Part shown: piece after piece, positions 44,931-56,127 of the stretch | How positions within the stretch are numbered: the first letter of the stretch is position 1 | How the letters are laid out: each line of letters starts with the position of its first letter | Assembly (NCBI RefSeq): GCF_000276665.1 | Contig: NW_004955423.1 | Coordinates: forward strand, 7,128,034 to 7,192,033 | Source: Chinchilla lanigera | Taxonomy: Eukaryota; Chordata; Mammalia; Rodentia; Chinchillidae | DNA length: 64,000 bases | Direction: 5' to 3' | Translations under genes and position numbers: made by a program | Notes under the pieces: model-generated | What the model saw: the letters and a program-made list of their open reading frames with translations, nothing else | What the model was told of the DNA's origin: nothing | Database searches by the model: none

Positions 44931-45171
44931 AGTTAATAATAAATCAAATACAAGGATAGCTGGGATAATTGCACTGCCAATGTCTACTGGTTTATTTGAA
45001 TGGAACCGTTAATGCTTAAATTTTTTTCTTGACCAATTTTGCATGCTTATCTATGGTAATTTGAACAACTAATTTGAAGACAACACATGCAATATAACAA
45101 CCATTGTTGAATTCCTACCATCTTATTTAGTGAGGCTCTGCATCGTTTCTGATGTTTTTAAAAATATTTTT

Positions 45172-45282
45172 GGGGCTGGGGATTTAGCTCAGAGGCAAAG
45201 CGCCTGCCTGGCAAGCGCAAGGTCGTGAGTTCGGTTCCCGGTACCGGAGAAAAACCAAAAAAAAAAAAAAAAAAAAAAAAAA
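45172..45282 (+). repeat. ID-type SINE, consensus copy
   Basis: 'GGGGCTGGGGATTTAGCTCA', 'GTCGTGAGTTCGGTTCCCGG', 'TACCGGAGAAAAACC', then a long A tail. It is nested in retroposon copy 5. Confidence 0.95.
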
Positions 45283-45376
45283 ATTTATTCTCTTTAATTG
45301 TTTGATCAATCTTACATACTTACATCTGGTAATCTGAGCAACTTCGTAGAAGATAACAATATGTAATGTAACAATC

Positions 45377-45472
45377 GTTTTTTTTGTTTTTTTTCCGGTA
45401 CCAGTAATTGAACTCATGACGTCGCGCTTGCCAGGCAGGCGCTGTGCCACTGAGCTAAATCCCCAGCCCCTA
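45377..45472 (-). repeat. ID-type SINE, minus strand
   Basis: T-rich tail, 'CCGGTACCAGTAATTGAACT', 'GAGCTAAATCCCCAGCCCC'. It is flanked by TAACAATC on both sides. It faces the plus-strand copy 94 bases away. Confidence 0.9.
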
Positions 45473-45691
45473 TAACAATCATTGTTAATTCCCATTACCT
45501 TGTTTTGAAATCCTGCATCACTTTTATTGTTTTTGTGTTGTTTTGTTTTTGTCTTTATTTTTTCCTCTTTAAAATTAAAAAAAAAGAAAAAATAATAAAT
45601 CAGAGTTTACCCCAGTGGGGATGACAGTTTACTCACTGAAAACCTCTCAGTATAATTTATTACATTAAAAGGGGGGGGACCCTAAATTATC

Positions 45692-45779
45692 TTTTTTTTT
45701 TTTTGGTACTGGGAATCGAACCCAGGACCTTGCACTTGCCAGGCAGGTGTTTATGCCACTGAGCTATATCCCTGGCCTG
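45692..45779 (-). repeat. ID-type SINE with 8-bp target duplication
   Basis: T run, 'GGTACTGGGAATCGAACCCA', 'CTTGCCAGGCAGGTGTTTAT', 'GAGCTATATCCCTGGCC'. The flanks both read AAATTATC (45684 and 45780). It is older than its neighbours. Confidence 0.85.
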
Positions 45780-45789
45780 AAATTATCAT

Positions 45790-46418
45790 TTTAATGCATT
45801 CCAAAAACCTAAGTTTGTTACAGCCAACTTCAGTGACTTAGTCTTCATTTTCTTTCTACTCTTGCGTTTTTGATAATCAGATATATGAATATAAACTTTA
45901 TCTTGTTTTTAGTGAACTCTCCCTTTTTCCTTACTCTTCCCTCATCCAATTTATTTTCAAGCCCTCTTGATTGTACTTTACAGTCTCTTTGTGACTAAAA
46001 CAGAAATGCATCAACTCTCTACCTGATGATTTGTCCCCAAATGGACCCTTGCCACCTCATGCCTGCATTATTAGAGTCTACTACTGAGTCTTTCTGTAGC
46101 TTCCAGTTCTTTTCTATTAGGTATAGAATATTTTCATACATTTTCTCTCTTTCCAGAGAGTAAGCTTAAGTAAACTGAGAGGAGGAAAGCAACTATATCA
46201 ATTTTAGTGTCATCATACTTGGATCAACTGTGAAGATTCCAAGCATCCAAGGCAAAAAGTAAAAATAAATAAATAAAACTTTAAAAAATATTTTCATTGT
46301 ATACCATTTCTTTTAAAGTAATTAAGATTTTTCCATGGCTAAACTCTCTGAAAACTTTTTATATGTGAAGTTATATATAATGAAATTATGTCCTCAGCAC
46401 TAGTTTTCCTATAAACAG
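45790..46418. other. No recognisable feature
   Basis: Unique-looking AT-rich DNA. Confidence 0.5.
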
Positions 46419-46421
46419 AAG

Positions 46422-46608
46422 CTGGGCATGTTGGTGTCTGCTCTCACTCTGGGAGGCTGAGGCAGCAGGATTACAAATTCAAGCTTAGCTGAGGCAACTT
46501 AGCAACTCAGCAAGATCCTGTGTCTAAAAAAAAATTTTTTTTAAAGGCTGGGGATGTAGGTCAGTGTGAAGGTTTGTGTTCAATACTTGGTGCAAAAAAA
46601 TAAATAAA
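46422..46608 (+). repeat. B1-dID chimeric SINE
   Basis: 'ACTCTGGGAGGCTGAGGCAG', 'GGCAACTTAGCAACTCAGCA', then ID half 'AAAGGCTGGGGATGTAGGTC', 'TGTGTTCAATACTTGGTGC'. Confidence 0.8.
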
Positions 46609-46614
46609 GCTAGT

Positions 46615-47138
46615 TCTTTCGATGATTTTCAAATAAAAGATAGCACAAAAATAGGACTGAGAAATTTTATAGAATATCAGGGTGATTTGATCCAAGAATA
46701 TATTCCCATAGTAACTTTGTATGTAAAAGGAGGATTTAGAGAAAAAGATGAGTTACCTATTCCTCATGAGGTAAATATAAGTAAACTCTATTCTTCATAG
46801 GACAGGTTGGTTTAGGGAAAGAAGTGAGAGCATATCAGATGGGATTCTAATTACTTTCCTAAATCAGCCATTTTCCCTAATGCTTACATATGGGCATTTA
46901 CATTATAAATTGATATATGAGTTTCTGGAGGGGAGGAAAAAACCTTGTTTTTCAAAGTCATACACTACAAATAAAAGTCCCCTTAGGAGAGAGACCACTC
47001 AAAACCTATTCAATTTGAACCAGAAAACTAACAGACTTAATAACCAGAAGTATTATTTTTATACATACATAGAGTTGGCCCCACTGACATTTTCTAATAA
47101 AAAGAAATGTTACATTCCTAATAATGACAGACTTCATT
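46615..47138. other. No recognisable feature
   Basis: Two plus-strand ORFs (74 and 102 codons) overlap here but the proteins are low-complexity and start or end in SINE sequence. I regard them as chance. Confidence 0.5.
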
Positions 47139-47140
47139 AC

Positions 47141-47275
47141 AATGCCGCCTATGGCGGTGCATGCATCCCTAGCACACTGGGATGCTGAGGCAGGAGGATC
47201 ACAAATTCAAGCACAGCGTAGACAATTTAGCAACTAAGCAAGACCCTGTCTCAAAATTAAAAATTAAAAAAAAGG
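47141..47275 (+). repeat. B1-dID left half
   Basis: 'GGCGGTGCATGCATCCCTAG', 'GGGATGCTGAGGCAGGAGGA', 'AAGACCCTGTCTCAAAATT', then an A-rich tail. The ID half is absent. Confidence 0.7.
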
Positions 47276-47452
47276 AAAAGGAGCTGAAGACCAGAAATTT
47301 TAACCCAAACATATTTCCTCCCAAATGTCCTTCTAGAAAACACCTAACCAAAAAAGCTATATCAAAGGAAGTTACTACTGTGTAAAGGTATATTACATAG
47401 TTGTTCTAAAATTTTATTTTAGAATGTTGAGATTGATAGGAAAATCTATAAT

Positions 47453-47509
47453 AAAATGGTGAAATGATAACAAAATGGTGAAATGCTAATAAAATGGTGA
47501 AACACTGAT
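47453..47509 (+). repeat. 19-bp minisatellite, three units
   Basis: Three consecutive 19-bp units start AAAATGGTGAAA (47453, 47472, 47491) with one to five differences. Confidence 0.9.
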
Positions 47510-47514
47510 GGAAA

Positions 47515-48395
47515 GGATAATCCATTAAAAAATGAACCAAAAAATGTGGAAAATATAAGCATAACTGTTCATTTGTAACCTCTGAAAGAACTCCAAGCAA
47601 TCCTGCGATGAGAAGAATCAGTTATGAATCAATTAACTGCACACATATTGCAGCAACATCTTGATAATTATGTTACTATTCAGATTCTTAAAAATGAACT
47701 GAATGAGATTTCAACTTGACCGTCCTTGGCCACTAGAAAATGTAAGTTTCTTTAGCCACTAAAATATATAAGTAAATTCATATGCATCTTCAAAATCATA
47801 TGTAAAGCAAGTTACAGCATCTACTCCTCAAGGTATGCATCTTAGACCGAAATCTGTCATTTTGATAAACTACCTCTGGTTTGAGTATGTTGTGCATCAA
47901 ACAAGACGAATTCTTATATATCCCAATAAAGATGCTCAACATGACATTATAATTTAAATTTTGCTTATTTTGTTGGATAAGACAGATGCCTGTCCCACAA
48001 AAATCACAATATATAGTGTTACAGTACAATAATTCTATTACTCATGAGTGAGAATTGAACATTAAAAAGAACATGTTTACACAATTAAATCTTTTAAGGG
48101 TTATTACGAATACTAGGGCTAAATTTGGGAAAAAGAAAATGAAAACTAAGTGAACAAAAACCATAATAAAATTGATGGCTATTAATTTGAAATGAAGGAA
48201 ATTCAGGATCTCTATTGTATGTAAAGAATGACCTGCTGTTCATTAGCAGGAATAATTTTTCTGTAACCAATGTGAAGAAAGCTAAACAATTGTTAGATTA
48301 TATAAAGGCCACTATTCCTATATCCTAAATTCTCCAGTATAGATTATTATTTTTCTGAAATCTCACCTGGTTATCACCAGAACACAACTTTGCCT
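47515..48395. other. No recognisable feature
   Basis: AT-rich DNA with nothing identified. Confidence 0.5.
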
Positions 48396-48399
48396 AAAT

Positions 48400-48545
48400 T
48401 TTTCCTCAAAAATGTCTTAACAAACTTTCACAGTAGATATGCTTTTGATCCTTATTTTGTAAATAAGGAACTGTAGCATGGAAAGGGTAAGGAATTTGGT
48501 CAACATGATAAAAGCTGACAAAGGACAGAGAAAAGAAAGAAAAAT
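48400..48545 (+). repeat. MIR-like SINE remnant
   Basis: 'CCTTATTTTGTAAATAAGGA' then 'ACTGTAGCATGGAAAGGGTA' match the MIR core TTTTACAGATGAGGAAACTGAGGC..GAGAGGTTAA. Confidence 0.55.
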
Positions 48546-48549
48546 TCAT

Positions 48550-49425
48550 TACTCTTACCATTTTCCTGTGTATTACTATCAATAATAGCCTTCTAGTTTA
48601 TACTCAATTACATAAAATTTTCACATGAAAACATTTTGAATTACAAGTAAGTAAAATTTTTCAAAATCTTTTGTGTAATTGGGGAACTCTGTATTTGGTT
48701 CTATCAAATGTGTAGGACATAACAATGTTCTATGCGGAGTAAAACCCAGTTCTAGGTCTTGCAGGAAGTTTTAAAGACTGAAGCCTGGCAGAAAGCATTA
48801 CAGTGAAATTAATGCTTTTGAGTTTAGCTGGCACACAATTCAATTCAGTCTGGTTCAAAACTTTGTTATTCACAGTTTACTTCACCGTCTGTGTTATTTT
48901 ATTTTGAATGCTCTACAAAAATTGGAAATTAGAGCAGGAAAGGGAAATTTGAGGGTGTTTTCCTAATGCTTCTTTTCTACCCGTGATATTTTAAAATCTC
49001 TGCTTGTCATTTGGTTGCTTTCTTACCCTCCATTTCCTTGCCTACAGACTACACTGTACCTTTTAAATCTCTCTTAACACCTGTTTTCTCTAGTCAATTC
49101 TTGGCTTCATCCAACAAATCTTTTGTCATCAAATTCTACACCTTTTCATGATTTGGCCTCTGTCACTTTTTTCATCACTGATTTGGACTTTGCAACTCGT
49201 TTCTCTAAAAGGAGTACTCTTTATTGTTATTTACACTCCACAAGGAAACATAATTATTCTGAAAAGAAAAAAAGTTGATTTTTATCTTATAAACAGTAAC
49301 AAAGAAAACTTCTTGATAGAAACCTAAATTCCTTAGTTTGGCAAATGAATCCTTCAATAATCTTACCCCAAACTATCTGCCCATTTCCTTCTCCTCAGTA
49401 GAGTTCCACTTATTCCCTGCTTAAC
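48550..49425. other. No recognisable feature
   Basis: Pyrimidine-richer toward 49.0-49.2 kb, with nothing I can name. Confidence 0.5.
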
Positions 49426-49429
49426 ACAT

Positions 49430-49745
49430 TTTACACAGTTCCCTCCATTCTCAATACTGTTCCCTCTCCTTACATGCTCTTTTAAAATTCCTATTGCATC
49501 TCTGAGGTCCATCTCAAATCCCCTTTCTTAAAGACAGCCTTTTTCTATTCACTGTTATAAAAATTTGTTTCCATCCAGACAACAAAAGAACTTATTTTAC
49601 TTCTATATATTTACTATTTATGTCTGTTCCCCTACCATAAGAAGTCCTCCTGAACAGCAAGCACATCAAATTATCTTTAAGGCCCAAGTTTGTAGTCTAG
49701 AGCCCGGTATATAGTAGGTGCTTCATTAATGTTCACTGTTTGTGG
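49430..49745 (+). repeat. L2 LINE 3' end
   Basis: 'GGTCCATCTCAAATCCCCTT', 'CCATAAGAAGTCCTCCTGAA' and the L2 3' signature 'AGTAGGTGCTTCATTAATGT' (consensus TAGTAGGTGCTCAATAAATGTT) appear in the right order. It is ancient and non-coding. Confidence 0.75.
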
Positions 49746-49829
49746 GTAACACTACAGTGAGTATCATCAATAAGAAGGAAGGATAGGAAATCCCAGTCCT
49801 TCTTGCCTCACAGAAACATCAATTTAACT

Positions 49830-49925
49830 ACATATATGAACTAATATATATGAACTAAAGTAAATTTATATGAACTAAAGTAAATTTCTTACACATGAAC
49901 TAAAGTATGAACTAAAGTAAATTTC
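49830..49925 (+). repeat. Degenerate short tandem repeat (ATGAACTAAAGTAAATTT)
   Basis: The motif ATGAACTAAAGTAAATTT and shortened versions occur about five times in 95 bases, with variable spacers. Confidence 0.85.
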
Positions 49926-50044
49926 TTAGAAGTGCAGAATCCAGTTAAGAAGCCACCCTAGGTGAGCACAAAAGGCAAGGTAGCCATGACGAAACAAGAA
50001 GAGTGATTTCACTTTATAGCTACTAAGGAAGGAAAACAGTACGA

Positions 50045-50580
50045 AGGTTCTTCAAAAAAAAATTTCACAGAAACCTATCACATGACCTAGCAATGACACT
50101 TCTGGGTAACCAAACAAAATAAAGAGATATCTATACTATGGTTCACTGCATCATTATTCATAATAGTTAAGACATGGAAGCAACTTAATATCCATCAACA
50201 AACAAAGAAACAGTGCTAGTTCATACAACAGAAAATGATTCAGCCTTAAAAAAAAATTCTGCCACTTTTGACAACATGGATAAAACTGGAGGGTATCATG
50301 CTAAGTGAACTAAGTTGGACTCAGAAGGACCAATATCCCGGTACCCATTACATAGGGGATCTAAAATGGTCAAATTTATAGACACACAGTAGAATGCTGG
50401 CTGCCATGGGCAGGCAGGCAGGAAGGAGGAGCTGCTACTCGATGAAGGTAGAGTTTCATTGCAAGACTAATTCTAGAGACCTATACAGCACTGTGGTAAC
50501 AATACACATAAAATCTGTTAAGGCAGTACATCTCATGTATGTATTTTCAAGTAACAAAAAAATGGAGGAATACAATGTTG
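50045..50580 (+). repeat. Ancient L1 ORF2 end and 3' region
   Basis: 'CCTAGCAATGACACTTCTGG', 'AATATCCATCAACAAACAAA', 'GACAACATGGATAAAACTGG' and 'TATAGACACACAGTAGAATG' are classic old-L1 landmarks. No frame is open. Confidence 0.8.
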
Positions 50581-50584
50581 GTAA

Positions 50585-50825
50585 TGTGTTTTAGGGGGCT
50601 ATCTATAGATTAAATCTGGGAAAGGACAAAAGCTTGTTTGTTATAGGTTGGCCAATACTAAGTTTCCAGTTGCTAGAACTTAAATGTATGTATTACTGTG
50701 TTGGTTTGGGGGTTATTTTTGCAAGGGGAACAATACAGGATACATATTTTATAAGATTATTTATAATAGTCACCCAAAGAACGATATACCTAAGAGTGTG
50801 CAGGAAATCTGTCCACACACTATAG
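50585..50825. other. No recognisable feature
   Basis: A short AT-rich spacer with no identified content. Confidence 0.4.
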
Positions 50826-50829
50826 ACCA

Positions 50830-51520
50830 GGAATCCAGTTGAGGGCCTGGATCCCAACATAATGTCTTACATGAGGCCAGCTGAATAGAGCCCACAACGA
50901 TGCCTCCCATGAATCCAGCTGGAGGCCCAGAGCTCATAACAATATCTCACGCAGGCCTGTTTCACAGATCTGCGCTGGGAAGGCCCAAAGGTCAGTGGTG
51001 GAATCTAGAAAGTCTGTGCCAGCAGGATGAAGGACCTGTGGTAGCAGGCTGAGGGATCTGCACTGGTGCCAGGAAGTGGTGCTCAGAAGAACCAGAGCTC
51101 CCCTCAAAGGTACCACAGCCATCCTCAGCAACAGTGAGGTCCCGAGCTCCTCCAATGATCAAGATGGCCAAGTTCCCATCAGGGAAGCCAACGCAGCAAG
51201 ATTTTCCAAGAAGCAGGCAGTGCACCATCTTTCCCTCTGGTGCCAGGAAGCAATGCTCAAAGTGAGGACCAGAGGTCCCCCAAAGTGAACTGAACCATTC
51301 TCAGCGCCAACGAGGTCCTGAGCTCCTGGGAGGATGTAAACAGCCAAGTTTATCAGGAAAGCCAGCATCACAAGCTCCTCCAAAACAACCAACAGCTCCC
51401 CACAGCTTCTACCAGCTCCCAACAGCCTCCTCCTTCTCCAGATCTGCCTCTTATGCTGCTGCCAACAGTCCTCAGGTGGGCCTCTCACACCCAGCACCAG
51501 ACTTACTCAGTTCAGCTGGG
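50830..51520 (+). repeat. GC-rich block with two tandem-repeat patterns (LINE promoter- or LTR-like)
   Basis: First pattern: three units of about 35-45 bases around 'GAATCCAG.TGGAGGCC..GAGCTC' (50831, about 50876, 50911). Second pattern: two diverged 174-bp units, starting CTGGTGCCAGGAAG at 51063 and 51237. They share 'GAGGTCC.GAGCTCCT', 'GGCCAAGTT' and 'GGGAAGCCA'-type text. Tandem GC-rich units like this are known in rodent L1 5' UTRs and in some LTR U3 regions. No L1 ORF1 follows. Minus-strand ORFs here (73-112 codons) look like repeat shadows. Confidence 0.55.
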
Positions 51521-51735
51521 GGTTATAAGTTGACCACCAGTTATCAATTCACTACAATTACAAGAGAAAAGTTGTAACCAGATGCAACTTCCAAAGACAG
51601 GATACTAACAATGTAAAGACTCTTTCAAGTTCATATTAAGAAGTTAGAATAGGTAAATAAAGGAAGCATTCATACAGTTGAGCAGTGAAGAACTAGGAAG
51701 AAAAATCTGAGAGTTGTACATGTGAAAGCAGACTG

Positions 51736-52062
51736 ATGTTCTCATCTACCCTGCAGGTAACCACAAATAGAGGAGAGGTACGGGAGGACAGGAGACAAGA
51801 GATAGAACTGATATGCCAGATCCTGAATGGTGTTTTGAGTGAGGAAAGTCAGTCTCCTGTGGAATTGTTAGAAGCAAACGTTACTTTAGCATTTAAGCCA
51901 AGAATTACTACAAAATTTGACTTACTGAGAACAGTGCAACCTATCATCCAGCTTGATAACATCAAGTCTTATGTGCTGTCATGGTTTATCTCATTAAGAA
52001 AACCCTCCCTTAAGTCGAACATTTTATTATATGAGATAATGCATATAAGAGAGCACTGTTAA
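51736..52062 (+). CDS. Unrecognised 108-codon ORF with acceptor-like upstream sequence
   Basis: The ORF contains EDRRQEIELICQILNGVLSE and SPVELLEANVTLAFKPRI, which is a normal-looking amino-acid composition rather than low complexity. Just inside it (51740-51754) lies 'TCTCATCTACCCTGCAG', a good splice-acceptor pattern, so an exon could start at GTAACC. I see no convincing donor before the stop and do not recognise the protein. It follows the GC-rich repeat block, so it might be part of an unknown retroelement. A chance ORF is also possible. Confidence 0.25.
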   Translation: MFSSTLQVTTNRGEVREDRRQEIELICQILNGVLSEESQSPVELLEANVTLAFKPRITTKFDLLRTVQPIIQLDNIKSYVLSWFISLRKPSLKSNILLYEIMHIREHC

Positions 52063-52064
52063 CT

Positions 52065-52575
52065 TTAAAGCCAATGTTATTTATAGCTATAAAGAATTAC
52101 AGTTCTATTCTATCAGTAATTTGGAAAAAGCAATACAGAATATTCATAGTCCTAATTTCTAATGTAATCTGTAAACTCCATTATTTTATGACTCAGATAA
52201 CCTCAGCCATCTGGACATCTTTAATGTACCACACATAAAACATTAACAGAATTATCATTTTGGTTTACTGAATAGTAAAGGTAAAACTTACAAGTCTTTA
52301 GTACATTATGCTCTAGCTAAACTAAGATTTTACCTACTATCTCATCATTTTTCTTATAACACATGAATGTATATTGTATACTGCACCTCCTCACAAAATG
52401 TAACTTAAATATCACCAAATATAACTAAGAAAAAAGGTCTTGCATTTTCATGCTATGAACCATTGCATAGTTTTCTAACTTCACAACCTAGAACCAAAAG
52501 TTTCTTGCACTCATTAGGTAGCAAGTATTTGGTAGCAATATAGTATAAAATTTTTAAGACAATAATGAAAAAAAG
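52065..52575. other. No recognisable feature
   Basis: AT-rich DNA; nothing identified. Confidence 0.5.
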
Positions 52576-52576
52576 C

Positions 52577-52712
52577 CAGCTAGACATGGTGGCATGCATC
52601 TGTAATAACAGCACTCCAGAGGCTCAGGCAGTAGAATTGCAAGCTTGAAGCCAGCCTGGGTTGTACAGTGATTTAAAGGTGAATCTTTAGTGAGATCCTG
52701 TCTTAGAATAAC
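52577..52712 (+). repeat. B1-type SINE (old)
   Basis: 'AGCTAGACATGGTGGCATGC', 'GAAGCCAGCCTGGGTTGTAC', 'GTGAGATCCTGTCTTAG'. It is diverged. Confidence 0.8.
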
Positions 52713-52714
52713 AA

Positions 52715-53205
52715 CATACTAATAAAAGCCATTTAAATTTTTCTAGACAACATTTTTCTTTTCCTAATGCCATCTGTGATAAATACTTTGGTGTTTATGG
52801 TTCACACATACATTCAGGGTTTTTTTCCCTGCCTCTATATCTTACTCTAGTATTTCTCTGTAGTCTGTATTTTTTTTTATTTTCCTGGTAAGTTGTTTCA
52901 AATTCTTTATACATTAAGAGAAGTTATAAAATAATATTTAAAAAGTAAAATGAATTTAAATATAATTAATTGAAAAAAATTCTAATTTCCACAAATATTT
53001 CGGATTGACTAGATACTATTCTGTGAGGATGTAAAACTAGAATTGTAATTCAGTAACTTCATTTTAGAGAGATCATATTAACTCAACCAACAATTCTGCT
53101 TCAATCATTTAAGAACTAAATCCAGCATTTATAACCATTACTTCTGAAATGTGTTGGTGATCTATTAACTAAAGCCATTAAAAATTTGGGAAAAAAAAAA
53201 AAACA
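52715..53205. other. No recognisable feature
   Basis: AT-rich DNA; nothing identified. Confidence 0.5.
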
Positions 53206-53208
53206 AAC

Positions 53209-53432
53209 AGAAAAACTAGATACAGTGGCACACAATTATAATCTCAGGTACTTGGCAGACTGAGGTAGGAGGATTCCAAGTTCAAGGTAGCGTGGGCAAT
53301 TTAGGGAGGCCCTGTTTCAAAATAAAAACACAAAATAAAAACAAGAAGAACTGAGCATTAGCTCATGGATTGCTTGCTTAGCATACACAAGGCCCTGGGT
53401 TCAACCCCCCGTACACCCTCCCCCAAAGTAAA
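53209..53432 (+). repeat. B1-dID chimeric SINE
   Basis: B1 half 'GTACTTGGCAGACTGAGGTA' to 'CCCTGTTTCAAAATAAAAAC', then ID half 'AGCATTAGCTCATGGATTGC', 'CCCTGGGTTCAACCCCCCGT'. Confidence 0.8.
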
Positions 53433-53434
53433 AA

Positions 53435-54650
53435 AGCTATTTAAGTGCAGCTTATTAAGGTTTATTCTGACGACAGTCCCCTACATTGTTTCCTATTTCT
53501 AATATCCTGAGATCATTTTTTTAAATCTCTAATCTGACCAGTGTGCCTACAAGACACTAATCAAGAAGAAAAGCACCACTTGGTTTTAATGAAAGACAGG
53601 CAGAAGAGGAGTCTGGAAAATCTGAACCAAATCAAATTCAAGTCCTCAGTAACTATATATGCAGGGGTTATCCCTTAGGCTTTGCTGGAATGACCATTGG
53701 GATGACTTCAGCACAAAAATTGCATTATTCTGTGCAGAAAAGAGAAATACTTTCCCATTTACAACAGGGAGAGAAATATACTGAAAACTGGTGGATGTGA
53801 TGATATTGTCTCAGAGCTAGCATTGGCAAGTTCTTAATAAGTTATATGAAGTTCACACATAGTCTGAGGCCATAATTATACCAAATTCCAAAAACAGTTT
53901 ATAACTGAAATGGAAGCTGGATCTATGGTATATAAAATCATCAAAAACCTCACTTATAATGTATATTTACTATCTACCTACAGAGACTGAAATATTCATA
54001 GGTAAGAAAACCTGGGACGTAATATTGCAAGGAATTAAAAGTCTGCTCAACGAGTGAAAGGTTTTACTTTTTAGAGCCCTTGGGAAAGATTGTATCTTTC
54101 CAAATATATTCACTGATTTTATATCAGATAAATACAAACAGCAAAATTCAAAAATAATTTCTCAAACACAAAATAAATTCAGAGTATCCAAATTAGATAA
54201 GGGAAAATACCTGAACAAAGAACGTAGATTACTATTCTGTTGCTAAATAAATAAAGTCCACAATCTAAAATTAAGTAGGAACCCTAAATAGGCTGAGATG
54301 TACTATAAGATATATTTTAAAAAAAGAATTTATAATTATCCTTAGCAATTTATGGGATACGATGGTTTGTATTTTAGTACCTGATTGCTAAATTTGTGTG
54401 ACATGTATGTGTACTTGTTAAAATGAAAGTACTGCTCTTTTTACAAATGATAAGAACAAATGCTTGATTAGCATTATGTAAATATACCCTCACTGTGATC
54501 AGGACTGGGTAGAATGTTTTGTTAAGACACATCTACAATAAGTGGAGTTCAGTTCACATGGTCACGTTTCTACTATTTCTACTAAGTAAGGACTATGTAG
54601 TACATGCAGAATTAAGTTTAGCTTTCGTAAGGTAATACAAAAACAAACAC
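53435..54650. other. No recognisable feature
   Basis: About 1.2 kb of AT-rich, apparently unique DNA. Confidence 0.5.
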
Positions 54651-54655
54651 CTCTG

Positions 54656-54772
54656 CCAGCTGTGGTGGCACACACCTATGACCTCAGCCCTTGGGAAGCT
54701 GAGGCAGAAGGACTGCTGTGAGTCTGAGGCCAGCCTGGGCTATATAGTGAGACCCTGTCCCAAAAATCCAAA
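54656..54772 (+). repeat. B1 SINE (monomer-like)
   Basis: 'GCCAGCTGTGGTGGCACACA', 'GAGGCCAGCCTGGGCTATAT', 'AGTGAGACCCTGTCCC'. It lacks the internal duplication. Confidence 0.85.
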
Positions 54773-54774
54773 GG

Positions 54775-55920
54775 GGGTAAAAAAATGAAAGAAAGAAAAA
54801 TAAACAAAAAAAAATATGCAACAGAAAGAATATGATACATAATGTATATTACTTTTATCAAAATGAAAGAATGGAAGTCTTTTAATTTTGAAGTGCTTTT
54901 ACTATATTTTAGATAAATTTTTAAAATCTTACTGTAAAAGATTTGATACTTAAAATATTTCAAATTTCTAGCCATGTGAACACAAGAACAGAACATCTAG
55001 TTTTAGCCTACTTATGAAAATACATAACATTAGATATAAACATGTTTAATTTGTAGTTCTGTGTTTTTCTATTAGTCCCTTAATCACCACACAGGTGCTC
55101 TACATAAACGAGATGATAAATTTTTCCTACATTACTGTCAATTTTGTAGTAACTAAGTCATAAATGGTTACAAATGACATGATACGTATTATAAACTAAT
55201 AATGATTCTACATTCCCCAGTGCCCCTGATTTTAATGTTACTTCCCAATTCCTGTTCTACTGTACATAAATAGTAATTTTAAAAATCAAGAAACACGAAA
55301 TACTAAAAAATTTTTTTAAAAACCTCTGCACTTCTCCATAACAAACAGTAAGGATAAAAGCAGTGGGTGGTGACAGATAGGAGAAAGAAATGTTTACTCC
55401 TATGTGACAGGCTGCATTAAGGTCCTAACATCTGCTGCCCCTCCCTTTTTGGGTCTATTTATATGGAATACCATTCATCTGACTGACATTTACCAGTGAA
55501 ATGAGAAAGAGCCATGTTCCACTTCTAAGGAGAAGCTTTAAGGGCATCATACAAGTTTTCCCCATTACTTTTCTCCCCTCTTCTTCAGCCTGGGTCTCAA
55601 AATAGTGAGGGCATGGAGCAGTGCCACAGCAGATTCACAAAGTATTATGTACCTCGTACGGAAATAAGCCACTGAAATTTTGGAGCTGTCTGCTATCGCA
55701 ATTTAGCAAAAGCTAATACACCCTGCTCTGGGAATGTCAGAGATGCCCAATATTATAGAGACATTAAAACTGTTAACAGGCATATAAACAATTATAGCAA
55801 CTGCTGAAATTATAGTTCATTTCCAGGACTGTATGTATTGGGCTCACTGCATGTCAGAAGATGACTATAACAGCAAGGCCAGCCATACCCATTTTCTTAG
55901 ATGTCCCATGAATGTGTGAG
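54775..55920. other. No recognisable feature
   Basis: AT-rich to mixed DNA, GC-richer around 55.4-55.65 kb, without recognisable structure. Confidence 0.5.
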
Positions 55921-55927
55921 GTTGCAT

Positions 55928-56045
55928 TTCTTTCTTTCTTTTTTCTTTCTTTCTTTCTTCCTTCCTTCCTTCCTTCCTTGCTTCCTTCCTTCCTTCCTTC
56001 CTTCCTTCCTTCCTTCTTTCTTTCTTTCTTTCTTTATTTATTTAT
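55928..56045. repeat. (TTTC)n/(TTCC)n microsatellite from a SINE tail
   Basis: About 118 bases of TTTC then TTCC then TTTC/TTTA units run straight into the tail side of a minus-strand ID SINE. On the SINE's own strand this is a GAAA/GGAA expansion of its A-rich tail. Confidence 0.95.
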
Positions 56046-56127
56046 TTTCCCCAGTACCGGGAATCAAACTCTCGACATCGCACTTGCCAGGCAGGCGCTG
56101 TGCCGCTGGACTAAATCCCCAGCCCCA
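56046..56127 (-). repeat. ID-type SINE, minus strand
   Basis: 'CCAGTACCGGGAATCAAACT', 'CGCACTTGCCAGGCAGGCGC', 'GGACTAAATCCCCAGCCCC'. Confidence 0.9.

Larger units (their letters stand above)
44947..45590 (+). repeat. Retroposon family copy 5, two-unit form with two ID insertions
   Basis: It begins AATACAAGGATAGCTGGGAT. It contains unit A (landmark 'ATGGTAATTTGAACAA', 'CCTACCATCTTATTTAG') and unit B ('ATCTGGTAATCTGAGCAACT', 'CCATTACCTTGTTTTG') and ends 'AAAATTAAAAAAAAAG'. Flanking AATAATAAATCA at 44935-44946 and 45591-45602 is a perfect 12-bp target duplication. An ID SINE interrupts unit A's end on the plus strand and another interrupts unit B on the minus strand. Without them the element is about 435 bp. 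Confidence 0.85.

Noticed and set aside
47453..47509. Start of a CRISPR-like array
   Set aside because: Units are directly abutting 19-mers without unique spacers; it is a minisatellite.
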